A DNA stretch of 64,000 nt from Acinetobacter sp. ANC 4178. GTDB lineage: Bacteria; Pseudomonadota; Gammaproteobacteria; Pseudomonadales; Moraxellaceae. The notes beneath the pieces are model-generated. The model did no database searches. It was not told the DNA's origin and saw only the letters and a program-made list of their open reading frames with translations. The stretch covers positions 1-64,000 of the forward strand of contig NZ_SJOD01000008.1 of the NCBI RefSeq assembly GCF_004331175.1. Direction: 5' to 3'. A program made the position numbers and the translations under genes. Every line of letters starts with the position of its first letter. Position 1 is the first letter of the stretch. This document shows positions 55,007 through 63,966 of this stretch, piece by piece.

Positions 55007-55726
55007 ATGTTAAAACAAACCTTGCTCTATACTGGTAAAGCGAAATCTGTGTATGAAACAGATAGTCAAGACCATCTGATTTTAGTCTTTCGTGATGATG
55101 CCTCTGCGTTCAATGGCGAAAAAATCGAACAACTAGATCGTAAAGGCAAGGTGAACAACCGTTTTAACGCCTTTATCATGGAGCAACTGGCTGCTGCTGG
55201 CATTGAAACTCACTTTGAAAAATTACTTTCTCCAACAGAAGTGTTGGTAAAGAAATTAGACATGATTCCTGTGGAATGTGTTATTCGTAACTACGCAGCG
55301 GGTTCACTCTGCCGTCGCTTAGGTGTTGAAGAAGGTAAAGAACTTACTCCTCCAACGTTCGAATTATTCTTCAAAGATGATGCGCTTGGCGATCCAATGG
55401 TGAATGAATCTCAAGCCATTGCTTTAGGTTGGGCAACTGCTGCACAACTTGAAAAAATGAAAGAACTCACTTACCAAGTGAATGATGTGCTTAAAGCATT
55501 ATTCGACAAAGGCAACATGATTTTGGTTGACTTCAAACTTGAGTTTGGTGTGTTCCATGACCGTATCGTATTGGGTGACGAATTCTCTCCAGACGGTTGC
55601 CGTCTATGGGATAAAGACACCAAGAAAAAACTCGACAAAGACCGTTTCCGCCAAGGTTTAGGTGGTGTGGTTGAAGCTTACGAAGAAGTTGCTGCCCGTA
55701 TTGGCATCAACCTTTCAGACATCTAA
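55007..55726 (+). CDS. purC: Phosphoribosylaminoimidazole-succinocarboxamide synthase
   Basis: The 239-residue SAICAR synthetase joins CAIR and aspartate in purine synthesis. Segments include [53 protein letters not shown] and [29 protein letters not shown]. Full length. It is third in the dapA-bamC-purC cluster; the 37-base gap after bamC has a T run but no clear terminator stem. Confidence 0.96.
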   Translation: MLKQTLLYTGKAKSVYETDSQDHLILVFRDDASAFNGEKIEQLDRKGKVNNRFNAFIMEQLAAAGIETHFEKLLSPTEVLVKKLDMIPVECVIRNYAAGSLCRRLGVEEGKELTPPTFELFFKDDALGDPMVNESQAIALGWATAAQLEKMKELTYQVNDVLKALFDKGNMILVDFKLEFGVFHDRIVLGDEFSPDGCRLWDKDTKKKLDKDRFRQGLGGVVEAYEEVAARIGINLSDI

Positions 55727-55751
55727 TTCGGTCTGAAACTTCGAACTAAAA

Positions 55752-55778
55752 AACCGAGCCCCTAGGCTCGGTTTTTTT
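55752..55778 (+). terminator. Terminator 3' of purC
   Basis: AACCGAGCC, loop CCTA, GGCTCGGTT followed by T6. Confidence 0.88.
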
Positions 55779-55921
55779 ATATCGATATGAATTGCATGAT
55801 GCTACGTTAAAAATTTCTTACAGAGCAAAAAATCTAAAACTCTGATCTTGCTTGCCTGTTATAAAAATTCATTCAAGTCATCAATTTATGGCTTTATCCC
55901 TACACACGTAAATCTTTGCTA

Positions 55922-56134
55922 ATGTCTATCAGCAGTGAACTGGTAATCGAGGAAATAGAAGAATGCTATTTAAGACATCAGTCTGAAATTTTACTTCAAT
56001 TCTTAAGACAAGCTAAATTTGCCTTTATTTTTAATCTCAGTATGGCAATTGCATTATTCATCACAGTTTTACCTGTATATTTTTTAATTCATCACCTTAC
56101 CGCACGAATGCATCCCCTCCACTTTTATCAATAA
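55922..56134 (+). CDS. Possible small membrane protein
   Basis: The 70-residue ORF (ATG at 55922) has an acidic N-terminus (SSELVIEEIEECYLRHQSE) and one hydrophobic helix (FIFNLSMAIALFITVLPVYFLI). No clear Shine-Dalgarno precedes the ATG; a TTG two codons earlier is possible. There is no family match I can recall. It may be a real small gene or chance. Confidence 0.4.
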   Translation: MSISSELVIEEIEECYLRHQSEILLQFLRQAKFAFIFNLSMAIALFITVLPVYFLIHHLTARMHPLHFYQ

Positions 56135-56455
56135 AGAATTTCTTTAGAAAAACTGTAAAAAAAAGCAGCAATCGTGTAAGCCATAGCGCACAAAGCTTCC
56201 CGATTTTTTCCACTATGTGCTGTGCGCTGTTTTAAATATGATGAAAGATTGCGAATAGGATGTTGCAATACAAAATTATTCTGGCCCGTAAAAAGTACCA
56301 AATTTCCACCATTACAAAGGTGTAAAGCTGAATAAATCACCAATAAATGGAAATTTTGGTATATATGTTGCTTTTATTTCAAAGCAAAAGGTGGAGTAAA
56401 TTTGTCTTCCTCTTATTTTTTGAAATTTGATTTTTTACGGATGCTAATATTTACG

Positions 56456-57241
56456 ATGAAAAGCTGGCAAAAGAAAGTATTACTTTCAACGACGTTAATG
56501 CTGACAGCGCTTGGCAGCACGGTGCAGGCCAAAGAATGGAAAGTCATTCGTTTCGGTACAGAATCTGCCTATGCCCCTTTTGAATATAAAACTCCTGACA
56601 ACAAGTTGGTGGGTTTTGACATCGACCTAGGTAATGCCATTTGCGCCAAATTAAAAGCCAAATGTGTCTGGGTGGAAAACTCTTTTGACGGGATGATTCC
56701 TGCACTCAAAGCGAAAAAGTTCGATGGTATTTTGTCTTCAATGACCGTTACGGCGGATCGCTCAAAACAAATTGCTTTCAGTAATAAAATTTACAACACC
56801 CCAACCCGCATGGTCGCGAAGAAGGGTTCTCCATTAGTGCCAAGCCCTGCATCTTTAAAAGGGAAGCGTGTGGGCGTGCAACAAGGCACCATTCAAGAAA
56901 GTTATGCAAAAGCCTATTGGGCACCTAAAGGTGTCAATGTAGTGCCTTATCCAAACCAAGACGTGCTTTACCAAGACATGGTGTCTGGGCGTCTAGATGC
57001 AACATTACAAGATGCCATTATGGTGGATGGTGGCTTCCTTAAATCACCAAAAGGCAAAGGATTTGGCTTTGCGGGTGGCAACGTGGTCGATGCCAAAACC
57101 CTTGGCGTAGGTGCAGCCATTGGCTTGCGTAAAGAAGATGCTGATCTGAAAAAAGCCATTGATGGTGCTTTAGCAGCCATTATTGCCGATGGAACATACA
57201 AAAAACTCGAGAAAAAATACTTCTCCTTCAGTATTTATTGA
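56456..57241 (+). CDS. Basic amino acid ABC transporter substrate-binding protein
   Basis: The 261-residue periplasmic protein has a signal peptide (KKVLLSTTLMLTALGSTVQA). The mature part has RFGTESAYAPFEYKTPDNKLVGFDIDLGNAICAKLKAKCVWVE, SFDGMIPALKAKKFDGILSSMTVT and GKRVGVQQGTIQESYA, matching lysine/arginine/ornithine/histidine-binding proteins (HisJ/ArgT/AotJ). The start is uncertain between 56441 and 56456; 56456 gives the usual length. An attenuator separates it from the permease genes. Confidence 0.91.
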   Translation: MKSWQKKVLLSTTLMLTALGSTVQAKEWKVIRFGTESAYAPFEYKTPDNKLVGFDIDLGNAICAKLKAKCVWVENSFDGMIPALKAKKFDGILSSMTVTADRSKQIAFSNKIYNTPTRMVAKKGSPLVPSPASLKGKRVGVQQGTIQESYAKAYWAPKGVNVVPYPNQDVLYQDMVSGRLDATLQDAIMVDGGFLKSPKGKGFGFAGGNVVDAKTLGVGAAIGLRKEDADLKKAIDGALAAIIADGTYKKLEKKYFSFSIY

Positions 57242-57250
57242 TGACAAAAA

Positions 57251-57276
57251 TGTCGGTTTTAAACCGACATTTTTTA
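57251..57276 (+). terminator. Attenuator between binding-protein and permease genes
   Basis: TGTCGGTTT and AAACCGACA form a tight stem followed by T6. It lies 10 bases after the binding-protein stop and 52 bases before the permease start. Partial termination would raise binding protein over membrane subunits. Confidence 0.78.
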
Positions 57277-57327
57277 TATATGACTGAATTTCATCAATAT
57301 TCTATTTATAGTTTTTGCTCGGAGTAG

Positions 57328-58023
57328 ATGAGTATGTTTTTGTCTGGTTATGGTCCCGTGTTGCTTGAAGGCGCTTGGATGACCATACAGCTTGCATTGT
57401 TATCGCTATTACTATCCATCATGATTGGATTAGTGGGTGCAAGTTCTAAACTCTCTAGTCTTAAAATTGTCCGCTATGTTGCGACAGCCTACACCACGCT
57501 CATTCGAAGTGTTCCCGATCTGGTCATCATGCTGCTGCTATTTTATAGCCTGCAACTGGGACTAAACTCGATTACTGAATCACTGCAAATGGAACAAATT
57601 GATATTAATCCATTTGTTGCAGGCGTGATTACCTTGGCATTTATTTATGGCGCGTATTTCACCGAAACGTTTCGGGGTGCATTTCAAGCGGTACCCAAAG
57701 GACAAATTGAAGCTGCTTATGCCTATGGCATGACTTCATTTCAAGTCTTTCGTCGCGTTTTGTTTCCGCAAATGATGCGTTTTGCCTTACCCGGTATTGG
57801 CAATAACTGGCAAGTCCTGATTAAAGCCACCGCACTGGTCTCACTGATTGGCTTAACCGATATTGTGAAAATTACCCAAGATGCGGGTCGTAGCACCATG
57901 CAGGTGTTTTATTTCAGCGTGATTGCCGCGATGATTTATCTTGCGATCACCACCATTTCGAATTTAATTTTGATGTGGTTAGAACGTCGTTACTCGGTTG
58001 GCGTGAAAAAGGGGCAACTATGA
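57328..58023 (+). CDS. hisQ: Amino acid ABC transporter permease, HisQ type
   Basis: The 231-residue inner membrane subunit has about five helices. LLEGAWMTIQLALLSLLLSIMIGL opens it, and the EAA loop is AAYAYGMTSFQVFRRVLFPQMMR. It is the first permease of a HisQMP-type importer. Its TGA overlaps the ATG of hisM by 4 bases. Confidence 0.92.
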   Translation: MSMFLSGYGPVLLEGAWMTIQLALLSLLLSIMIGLVGASSKLSSLKIVRYVATAYTTLIRSVPDLVIMLLLFYSLQLGLNSITESLQMEQIDINPFVAGVITLAFIYGAYFTETFRGAFQAVPKGQIEAAYAYGMTSFQVFRRVLFPQMMRFALPGIGNNWQVLIKATALVSLIGLTDIVKITQDAGRSTMQVFYFSVIAAMIYLAITTISNLILMWLERRYSVGVKKGQL

Positions 58024-58733
58024 TTGAAATTCTTCAACAATATTGGCAGTCATACCTTTGGACCGATGGTTTTCAAATGACAGGCGTGGCCATGACCGCA
58101 TGGTTATTGGTGCTTTCAATTGCGATTGGCTTTGTCTTGGCTGTTCCTCTGTCGATTGCCCGTGTATCAGAAAATCCTTTTTTACGCCTGCCTGTTTGGT
58201 TATACACCTATGTATTTCGAGGCACGCCACTCTATGTACAACTACTGATTATTTACACCGGGATTTATAGCTTCGATTATATTCATGCCCACGAGCATCT
58301 GGATGAATTCTTTCGCGAGGGACTCAACTGTACCATTCTGGCTTTTGCACTAAATACCGCAGCGTATACCACGGAAATTTTTGCAGGTGCGATTCGCTCT
58401 ATTCCGTACGGCGAAATTGAAGCAGCCAAAGCCTTTGGCATGTCTCCGTGGAAACGTTATACCCGTATTATTATTCCATCCATGTTACGCCGTGCATTGC
58501 CATTTTATGGTAATGAAGTCATTTTAATGCTGCATGCCACCACCATTGCCTTTACTGCGACCGTGCCTGATATTTTGAAAATTGCACGAGATGTGAATGC
58601 GGCAACCTATGCCACGTTTGATGCTTTTGGCATCGCAGCCATCTTATATGCATGTTTGGCATTTATCTTGATTTGGATCTTTCGTAAATTGGAACAACGT
58701 TGGTTGGCATTCTTAAAACCGTCGAATCATTAG
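58020..58733 (+). CDS. hisM: Amino acid ABC transporter permease, HisM type
   Basis: The 237-residue inner membrane subunit has about five helices, FQMTGVAMTAWLLVLSIAIGFVLAV near the start, YTYVFRGTPLYVQLLIIYTG, and the EAA loop EAAKAFGMSPWKRYTRIIIPSMLRRAL. It pairs with HisQ. It is translationally coupled to hisQ by ATGA overlap and is followed by hisP after 11 bases. The longer frame from 57975 lies inside hisQ and is not used. Confidence 0.92.
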   Translation: MIEILQQYWQSYLWTDGFQMTGVAMTAWLLVLSIAIGFVLAVPLSIARVSENPFLRLPVWLYTYVFRGTPLYVQLLIIYTGIYSFDYIHAHEHLDEFFREGLNCTILAFALNTAAYTTEIFAGAIRSIPYGEIEAAKAFGMSPWKRYTRIIIPSMLRRALPFYGNEVILMLHATTIAFTATVPDILKIARDVNAATYATFDAFGIAAILYACLAFILIWIFRKLEQRWLAFLKPSNH

Positions 58734-58744
58734 GAGAAACATAG

Positions 58745-59521
58745 ATGGAAAACTCAGCAAAACTGGTGATTCGTGATTTACATAAAACCTTCGGGGACAA
58801 TGAAGTCCTAAAAGGTGTATCCCTGAATGCTAACGCAGGCGATGTCATTAGTATTATTGGTTCTTCAGGTTCAGGAAAAAGTACCTTCCTCCGCTGCATC
58901 AACTTCTTAGAACAACCGAGTCAAGGTTCCATTCAACTGAATGGCGAGCAACTCAATACTGTGCTAGACAAATCAGGTAACTTAAAAGCGACCAGCCCAA
59001 AACAGTTACAGAAAATGCGCACCCAACTGATGATGGTGTTTCAACATTTTAATTTATGGTCACATATGACCGTACTGGAAAACATCATTGAAGGTCCCAT
59101 TCATGTTTTGGGTTTAAAACGTGCCGAAGCTGAAGAGCGTGCGCGTAAATACTTAAGAAAAGTGGGGCTGGCTGAAAGTGTAGAAACTAAATATCCATCC
59201 TTCTTATCAGGTGGGCAACAACAACGGGTAGCGATTGCACGTGCATTGGCGATGGAACCCGAAGTGATGTTGTTTGATGAGCCGACCAGCGCTTTAGACC
59301 CTGAACTGGTGGGTGAAGTGTTAAAAGTGATGCAAAGTCTGGCAGAAGAAGGTCGAACCATGATTGTAGTGACCCATGAAATGGGCTTTGCTCGGCATGT
59401 CTCCAACCATGTGATTTTCTTGCATCAAGGCAAAATTGAAGAACAAGGTGACCCGAAAGAAGTCTTGATCAATCCCAAAAGTGAACGACTCAAACAGTTC
59501 CTTGAAGGCAATTTTAAATAA
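58745..59521 (+). CDS. hisP: Amino acid ABC transporter ATP-binding protein, HisP type
   Basis: The 258-residue ATPase closely follows E. coli HisP in pattern: Walker [22 protein letters not shown]-loop [18 protein letters not shown], signature [20 protein letters not shown], Walker [19 protein letters not shown], switch His in [13 protein letters not shown]. It powers uptake of histidine or basic amino acids. AGGAGAAA precedes the ATG. A GacA box for the following small RNA begins 7 bases after its stop. Confidence 0.95.
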   Translation: MENSAKLVIRDLHKTFGDNEVLKGVSLNANAGDVISIIGSSGSGKSTFLRCINFLEQPSQGSIQLNGEQLNTVLDKSGNLKATSPKQLQKMRTQLMMVFQHFNLWSHMTVLENIIEGPIHVLGLKRAEAEERARKYLRKVGLAESVETKYPSFLSGGQQQRVAIARALAMEPEVMLFDEPTSALDPELVGEVLKVMQSLAEEGRTMIVVTHEMGFARHVSNHVIFLHQGKIEEQGDPKEVLINPKSERLKQFLEGNFK

Positions 59522-59527
59522 ATGCTT

Positions 59528-59545
59528 TGTAGGTTACAGCTTACA
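59528..59545 (+). promoter_or_regulatory. GacA box upstream of small RNA locus 2
   Basis: TGTAGG-TTACAG-CTTACA matches the GacA/UvrY-type consensus TGTAAG-N6-CTTACA at 11 of 12 fixed positions. The arms extend to CTTTGTAGG and CTTACAAAG (59525-59548). It is centred about 65 bases before the predicted RNA start. Confidence 0.72.
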
Positions 59546-59601
59546 AAGATTCAGGAAGATGTCTTCTAGATCAGGTTGAATATTTTTCATATGATGGGGA
59601 C

Positions 59602-59730
59602 ATAGAGAACAGGATGTTCCAAAACATAAAACAATAATGATAAGTGACACCATCAGGATGTGAGGTACGACAGGAGTTATACCTAAGCAGCGCATACGAA
59701 AAAGCCCGACAGGATGTCGGGCTTTTTTAT
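59602..59730 (+). ncRNA. Candidate CsrA-sequestering small RNA (RsmX/Y/Z type), locus 2
   Basis: About 129 nt from a start estimated by TATGAT (59590-59595) to the terminator. No ORF. Four hairpins expose GGA: GAAC-AGGAT-GTTC (59607-59619), CATCAGGATGTG (59651-59662), GAC-AGGA-GTT (59669-59678) and GCCCGAC-AGGAT-GTCGGGC (59704-59722). CAGGATGT recurs, close to the CsrA consensus ACARGGAUGU. Length and organisation match Pseudomonas RsmX, RsmY and RsmZ, which are activated by GacA and titrate CsrA/RsmA. A GacA box lies upstream. The -35 region is weak, as expected for an activated promoter. Confidence 0.8.
59704..59729. terminator. Terminator of small RNA locus 2, with AGGAT loop
   Basis: GCCCGAC (59704-59710), loop AGGAT, GTCGGGC (59716-59722), then T6. 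A run of A before the stem lets it also end rarA on the minus strand. The loop is a CsrA-type site, as at locus 1. Confidence 0.92.
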
Positions 59731-59745
59731 TTTGACTAAACAGTA

Positions 59746-61020
59746 TTATTGCTGCTGCTGTTCTTGCATCCAACGGCGCTGCTGTAAACGCTCACCTTCA
59801 ACTTCACGTTTATTACGCGCAGATTCGTACAGCTTGGTACCTTTCAATTCTGGAGGCAAATATTCTTGCATTACAAAATGCTCAGGGTAATTATGCGGAT
59901 ATAAATAGTCCATCCCATAGCCTTGCTGTTTCATGAGTTTGGTTGGTGCATTACGTAAATGTAACGGCACAGGCAAATTTGCTGTTTTTTCCGCCAAATC
60001 CAGCGCTTTATTTATTGCCAGATAAGTACTGTTACTTTTGGCACTGGTCGCCAAATACACGGCACATTGTCCTAAAATAATTCGTGCTTCAGGCATGCCC
60101 ACGGCTTGAACCGAACGGAAACACTCTCCAGCCAACAGCAAGGCATTCGGATTAGAATTGCCTATATCTTCCGAAGAGGCAATCAGCATGCGACGCGCAA
60201 TAAATACGGGGTCTTCTCCGCCCTTCAGCATCCGTGCCATCCAATATAAAGCCGCATCGGGATCACTGCCACGAATCGACTTAATAAAGGCCGACACCAA
60301 GTCATAATGCTGTTCACCCGATTTGTCATATCGCGCAATATTTTGCTGTGCAACACGCACGACAATGGCATTGGTGATGATATTTTCAACATCTGCTTCA
60401 AAGGTACTGGCTATTAGATCGAGTAAATTCAGTGCCTTACGTGCATCTCCTGCGGCAAACTGCAACAAGGCATCAAATTCTTCAATTTGAATAAAGCGTT
60501 GTTTTAAAAAAGTATCTTGTTGTATCGCACGTCGAATCAGCTCCTGAATGGCCTCATTGCTGAGCGCATTTAAGGTATAGACCTGACAACGTGACAATAA
60601 GGCGCTATTGACTTCAAAGGAAGGATTTTCTGTGGTCGCACCAATCAACGTAATCTTGCCCTTTTCCACCGCATTCAATAAAGCGTCTTGCTGTGATTTA
60701 TTGAAACGGTGAATTTCATCAATAAACACCACAGGGGTCAGCAAATCACCACTTTCTGCAATGATTTCTCGTAGTTCTTTTACACCCGTATTTAACGCCG
60801 ACAGACTGACAAAGGGACGATCCACTGCTTGTGCCAACAGCAAGGCAATCGTGGTTTTTCCTACACCTGGTGGTCCCCAGAAAATAATCGACGGTAAATG
60901 CCCTTGATCAATCATCTGACGTAATGGTGCTTGCGCTCCCAATAAGTGATCTTGCCCAATAATTTCAGACAAATCACGAGGACGAAGACGTTCTGGAAGC
61001 GGAATCTGAGTGTCTGACAT
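59746..61020 (-). CDS. rarA: Replication-associated recombination protein A
   Basis: The 424-residue AAA+ ATPase of the RarA/MgsA/WRNIP1 family acts at stalled replication forks. It opens [21 protein letters not shown], has Walker [17 protein letters not shown], Walker [20 protein letters not shown], sensor [21 protein letters not shown] and a C-terminal tetramerisation region with [21 protein letters not shown]. Full length, with a Gln-rich end. It converges with the small RNA locus. Confidence 0.95.
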   Translation of the reverse strand: MSDTQIPLPERLRPRDLSEIIGQDHLLGAQAPLRQMIDQGHLPSIIFWGPPGVGKTTIALLLAQAVDRPFVSLSALNTGVKELREIIAESGDLLTPVVFIDEIHRFNKSQQDALLNAVEKGKITLIGATTENPSFEVNSALLSRCQVYTLNALSNEAIQELIRRAIQQDTFLKQRFIQIEEFDALLQFAAGDARKALNLLDLIASTFEADVENIITNAIVVRVAQQNIARYDKSGEQHYDLVSAFIKSIRGSDPDAALYWMARMLKGGEDPVFIARRMLIASSEDIGNSNPNALLLAGECFRSVQAVGMPEARIILGQCAVYLATSAKSNSTYLAINKALDLAEKTANLPVPLHLRNAPTKLMKQQGYGMDYLYPHNYPEHFVMQEYLPPELKGTKLYESARNKREVEGERLQQRRWMQEQQQQ

Positions 61021-61102
61021 ACGGTTATTTCAGCCAATGAAGGTGGTTCTAGTCTACACTGGAATGCCAAGCAGACAGAATAGCTGAATGCTGAAGATCC
61101 CA

Positions 61103-62001
61103 TTAGAATAGACGGTAATTTAAAATATCCAACAATGATGCTGCAAACATTTGTCCATGACTGAAATTTGGATAAAGCAACAGTTTGCTTTGTACCCCTT
61201 GCTGTGCAAAATGGGCAATCACATCACGATTCTCTTGCACAGTTTTCGGATTAAAATTTGGGCTTGTTGTCGCAGGATGATGTTGTGCTAAATCCCCTTC
61301 CATAATCCATAAAGACTGAGTTTGACCACTCGGGGCTGCCTTAATTTGCATATTTTTCAGAATACGACCATCTGCCCACGACAAAGAGGGACTCGCGGCA
61401 AAATAATGGCTGAAGTATCGAGGGTGCATCAGACTATCCAATACAAATACCCCCCATAAGAATGTCCCCATAAAGCTTGGCGTTGAGGATCTAATTTGGC
61501 TTGTCCAGCCACCCAAGGCTGAATTTGGTTGAATAACACTTCACGAAAATGTGCACTGCCGCCACTTAAACGCTCAGGTTGGCGGGGATCTGCTGTAATT
61601 TTTCCAGTTTCATCCGCTGGCGTATAGTCCAAAGCACGTGCTGCTGTATAAAAAGGCAAGTTGGTGTCATAGCCAATAGCAACCAAAACGGGTGCTTCAT
61701 GCGTTGCCAATTGCCGTAATAGATCTTCAGACAAATAAGACATCGCCGAATTACCATCGAGCATGAATAATGCAGGAGAGACTGCCGCTGCTTGGCGCGG
61801 AAGACCTAACCAGACTTTATAACGACGTTGCTGATCGGCCGATTGGAAATACTTCACCTGAAACTGATAGTAGGCGGAGCCTTGTTCAGCAATATTGGCT
61901 TTTAAGGGGGTCAAATTCGGTTTTGCCTGTACTTGTGCATGCATCATCAAGCTAAAGCCACATACCAGCAACAATGCAGACTTGCATGAGAAATGAAACA
62001 T
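61103..62001 (-). pseudogene. Secreted alpha/beta esterase split by a frameshift in a G tract
   Basis: The N-terminal frame (61429-62001) has a signal peptide (SALLLVCGFSLMMHAQVQA), the oxyanion-region ALFMLDGNSAMSYL and the elbow LWGHSYGGYLY, then stops. The C-terminal part lies in another frame (from about 61450): VFVLDSLMHPRYFSHYFAASPSLSW, LWIMEGDL and NFSHGQMFAASL with the catalytic His. One extra G in the six-G run at 61450-61455 would restore SYGGVFVLDSLM. Together it resembles periplasmic Fes/IroE/BesA-type siderophore esterases, supported by a Fur box upstream. It is broken, slipped, or affected by a sequencing indel. Confidence 0.82.
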
Positions 62002-62047
62002 GACCAGACCTCAAAGACCCACAAAAGAGATCAAAGATTACATGTAT

Positions 62048-62062
62048 TAAGAATCATTATCA
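62048..62062 (-). promoter_or_regulatory. Fur box upstream of the esterase
   Basis: On the minus strand, TTGATAATGATTCTTA matches the first nine positions of the Fur consensus GATAATGATAATCATTATC exactly and more weakly beyond. It lies about 47 bases upstream of the esterase start and suggests iron-repressed expression. Confidence 0.6.
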
Positions 62063-62089
62063 ATTAAAGCTTGTTATTTTATCTGTGGG

Positions 62090-62551
62090 TTAACGTACCC
62101 AACGCACAATATATTCATCAATCTGTTCTTCATCGACTTCTGTTTCAGAGATACAACGACCTGCTGCCGACTTTCTGGCTTTAATGACACTCTGCCGTGA
62201 ACCTGTATTTAAATAATGCCATGAAGGTAAACTTTTCCCTTCATTTAAACGTCGATATGCACAACTCGCAGGCAACCAATGAATCTGTCTTAATTTCTCT
62301 GGCGTTAGTTGAATACAATCTGGGACATATTGCAAACGCTCAGGATAGTTACTACAACGCGCGGTTGTACAATCCAATAGCTTACAGGCCACTTTGGTAT
62401 ACGCGACTTCTTGCGTATCTTCATCCTCTAATTTCACCAAACAGCACAAACCACAACCATCGCATAAAGCCTCCCACTCTTGAGCATTTAGGGCTTCAAG
62501 CGGATATTTTTTCCAGAACTGTGATCTTAATTCACTAGACATATTTGGCAA
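62090..62551 (-). CDS. YcgN-family cysteine-cluster protein
   Basis: The 153-residue protein has the UPF0260/YcgN pattern: FWKKYPLEALNAQEWEALCDGCGLCCLVKLEDEDT with a CxxCxxxC-like cluster near 32-38, then CKLLDCTTARCSNYPERLQYVPDCIQL and LPASCAYRRLNEGKSLPSWHYL. The clustered cysteines suggest metal or Fe-S binding. Function is unknown. It is a single gene. Confidence 0.93.
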   Translation of the reverse strand: MPNMSSELRSQFWKKYPLEALNAQEWEALCDGCGLCCLVKLEDEDTQEVAYTKVACKLLDCTTARCSNYPERLQYVPDCIQLTPEKLRQIHWLPASCAYRRLNEGKSLPSWHYLNTGSRQSVIKARKSAAGRCISETEVDEEQIDEYIVRWVR

Positions 62552-62730
62552 AAAGTTAAAATAACCCGACCATTATATCAATAATTTTCGGTAACAATGC
62601 AGTAATCTCTTTTACGTTAAATCATAGACTTACTTTAATAGATGAACACTTTTTAGACAAAAGCGCAACATTTCCACGCACATTGCAGTTCTATACTGAA
62701 CACAAGACAACAACAACATGGAGAATACTT

Positions 62731-62889
62731 ATGTTCCGTTGGGCTATTATTTTTGCAGTGATTGCATTAATTGCGAGCTTACTCGGCTTTGGTGGTGTTG
62801 CAGGACTATCCAAAGACTTTGCAGTGATTTTATTGGTCGTTGCCGTCATTTTAGCCATTATCGGCTTTATTTCTCGAGGGAAAGCTTAG
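62731..62889 (+). CDS. DUF1328 small membrane protein
   Basis: The 52-residue product is almost wholly two hydrophobic helices ([21 protein letters not shown] and [18 protein letters not shown]) with the DUF1328 signature around [21 protein letters not shown] 7 bases before the ATG at 62731 sets the start. Its relatives (YtjA) are inner membrane peptides of unknown, often stress-linked role. A terminator follows. Confidence 0.92.
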   Translation: MFRWAIIFAVIALIASLLGFGGVAGLSKDFAVILLVVAVILAIIGFISRGKA

Positions 62890-62916
62890 AATACGGTCAT
62901 CAAATGTATCTCAAAA

Positions 62917-62940
62917 AAAGAAGGAATATTCCTTCTTTTT
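62917..62940. terminator. Terminator 3' of the DUF1328 gene
   Basis: AAAGAAGGAAT and ATTCCTTCTTT form a palindromic stem with outer A and T runs. Confidence 0.82.
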
Positions 62941-63182
62941 TTATGCCGTAATGTGCAATCTAAACCATCAAAATCCAGACTACTGTTCAGGTTTTTTATT
63001 TTCAACCCATCAAGACTCCTTATAAATAATATTTTAATTTCATTTACTTATTGTTTTAAACCTACATCTAAAGATGTTTTTTTACACTTCTTAACCGCCA
63101 TGACGTCATTTTTTTAAAATCATGGATTATTTTATGCTTTAATCATTCAATTCTCGTACTCAATAATACTAAGGACAAAAGG

Positions 63183-63923
63183 ATGACCACCAACATTCAA
63201 ACCCGTGAAATCGAATATACTGCCGCAGATGGTACGCGCTTAATTGGATATTTTGCAGCACCAAACACTGCTGAACCTGTTGCAGGGATTTTGGTCGCAC
63301 CTGAATGGTGGGGGCGCAATGAATATACAGAACAACGCGCACGTGAACTGGCAGAACATGGCTATGCGGCCTTCGCCATTGATATGTATGGCAATAAAAA
63401 TGTGACCACGTCTGCGGCGCAAGCCAATGAATGGATGATGCAAACCTTTCAAGCGCCAGACACCATTGTGACTCGTGCGTCAGCAGGTTTAGCCACTTTG
63501 GCGGCACAAACTGAGGTAAATGCAGATAAACTAGCTGCAATTGGCTTCTGTTATGGGGGTAAAGTTATGCTCGATTTAGCACGTTCTGGTGCTGAACTGA
63601 AAGCTGTCGTGACCTTCCACGCCAACCTGTCTGCACAAACCCCAGCGCAAGCAGGTCAGGTCAAAGCTGAAGTTTTGGTCTTACATGGCGAACTCGACAG
63701 CATGGTTAGCTTAGATGATGTCGCGCATTTCCGTGAAGAAATGTATGCGGCTCAAGTTCCGCATGAAGTGATCGTGTTTGAAGATGCAAAACACGGGTTC
63801 AGTAACCCGCAAGCAGATGAAAGAGCCAAAGCCAATGGTGTAGACTTAGGCTATAATGCTGAAGCGGAACGACAAGGGCTTGAAGCCATGTATGAACTAC
63901 TCCAACGTCGTTTGGCTGAATAA
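63183..63923 (+). CDS. Dienelactone hydrolase family protein
   Basis: The 246-residue alpha/beta hydrolase has the DLH pattern: an early PEWWGRNEYT region, the nucleophile Cys in IGFCYGGKVMLDLA (about residue 123), the Asp in LHGELDSMVSLDD and the His in DAKHGFSNP. This Cys-Asp-His triad is that of dienelactone hydrolases, but most such chromosomal paralogues have unknown substrates. AAGGACAAAAGG precedes the ATG. A terminator follows. Confidence 0.92.
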   Translation: MTTNIQTREIEYTAADGTRLIGYFAAPNTAEPVAGILVAPEWWGRNEYTEQRARELAEHGYAAFAIDMYGNKNVTTSAAQANEWMMQTFQAPDTIVTRASAGLATLAAQTEVNADKLAAIGFCYGGKVMLDLARSGAELKAVVTFHANLSAQTPAQAGQVKAEVLVLHGELDSMVSLDDVAHFREEMYAAQVPHEVIVFEDAKHGFSNPQADERAKANGVDLGYNAEAERQGLEAMYELLQRRLAE

Positions 63924-63937
63924 AAAATAGAACCGTG

Positions 63938-63966
63938 GATGTTGGCTTGATCCAATATCATTTTTT
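63938..63966 (+). terminator. Terminator 3' of the dienelactone-hydrolase-like gene
   Basis: GATGTTGG (63938-63945), loop CTTGAT, CCAATATC (63952-63959), with one G-U pair, then ATTTTTT. Confidence 0.75.

Larger units (their letters stand above)
55727..56455. other. 729-base region between purC and the ABC transporter genes
   Basis: It holds the purC terminator at 55752, one small possible ORF (55922-56134), and AT-rich leader sequence. A minus-strand ORF (56128-56343) shows no family I can support. Confidence 0.55.

Noticed and set aside
56128-56343. Minus-strand ORF whose end (SSYLKQR, then a helix) recalls the C-terminus of some transposases.
   Set aside because: No inverted repeats or catalytic residues are visible, and the likeness is too weak to call.
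63110-63121. ATGACGTCAT palindrome upstream of the dienelactone-hydrolase-like gene.
   Set aside because: A 10-bp palindrome in AT-rich sequence with no second copy. It is likely chance.
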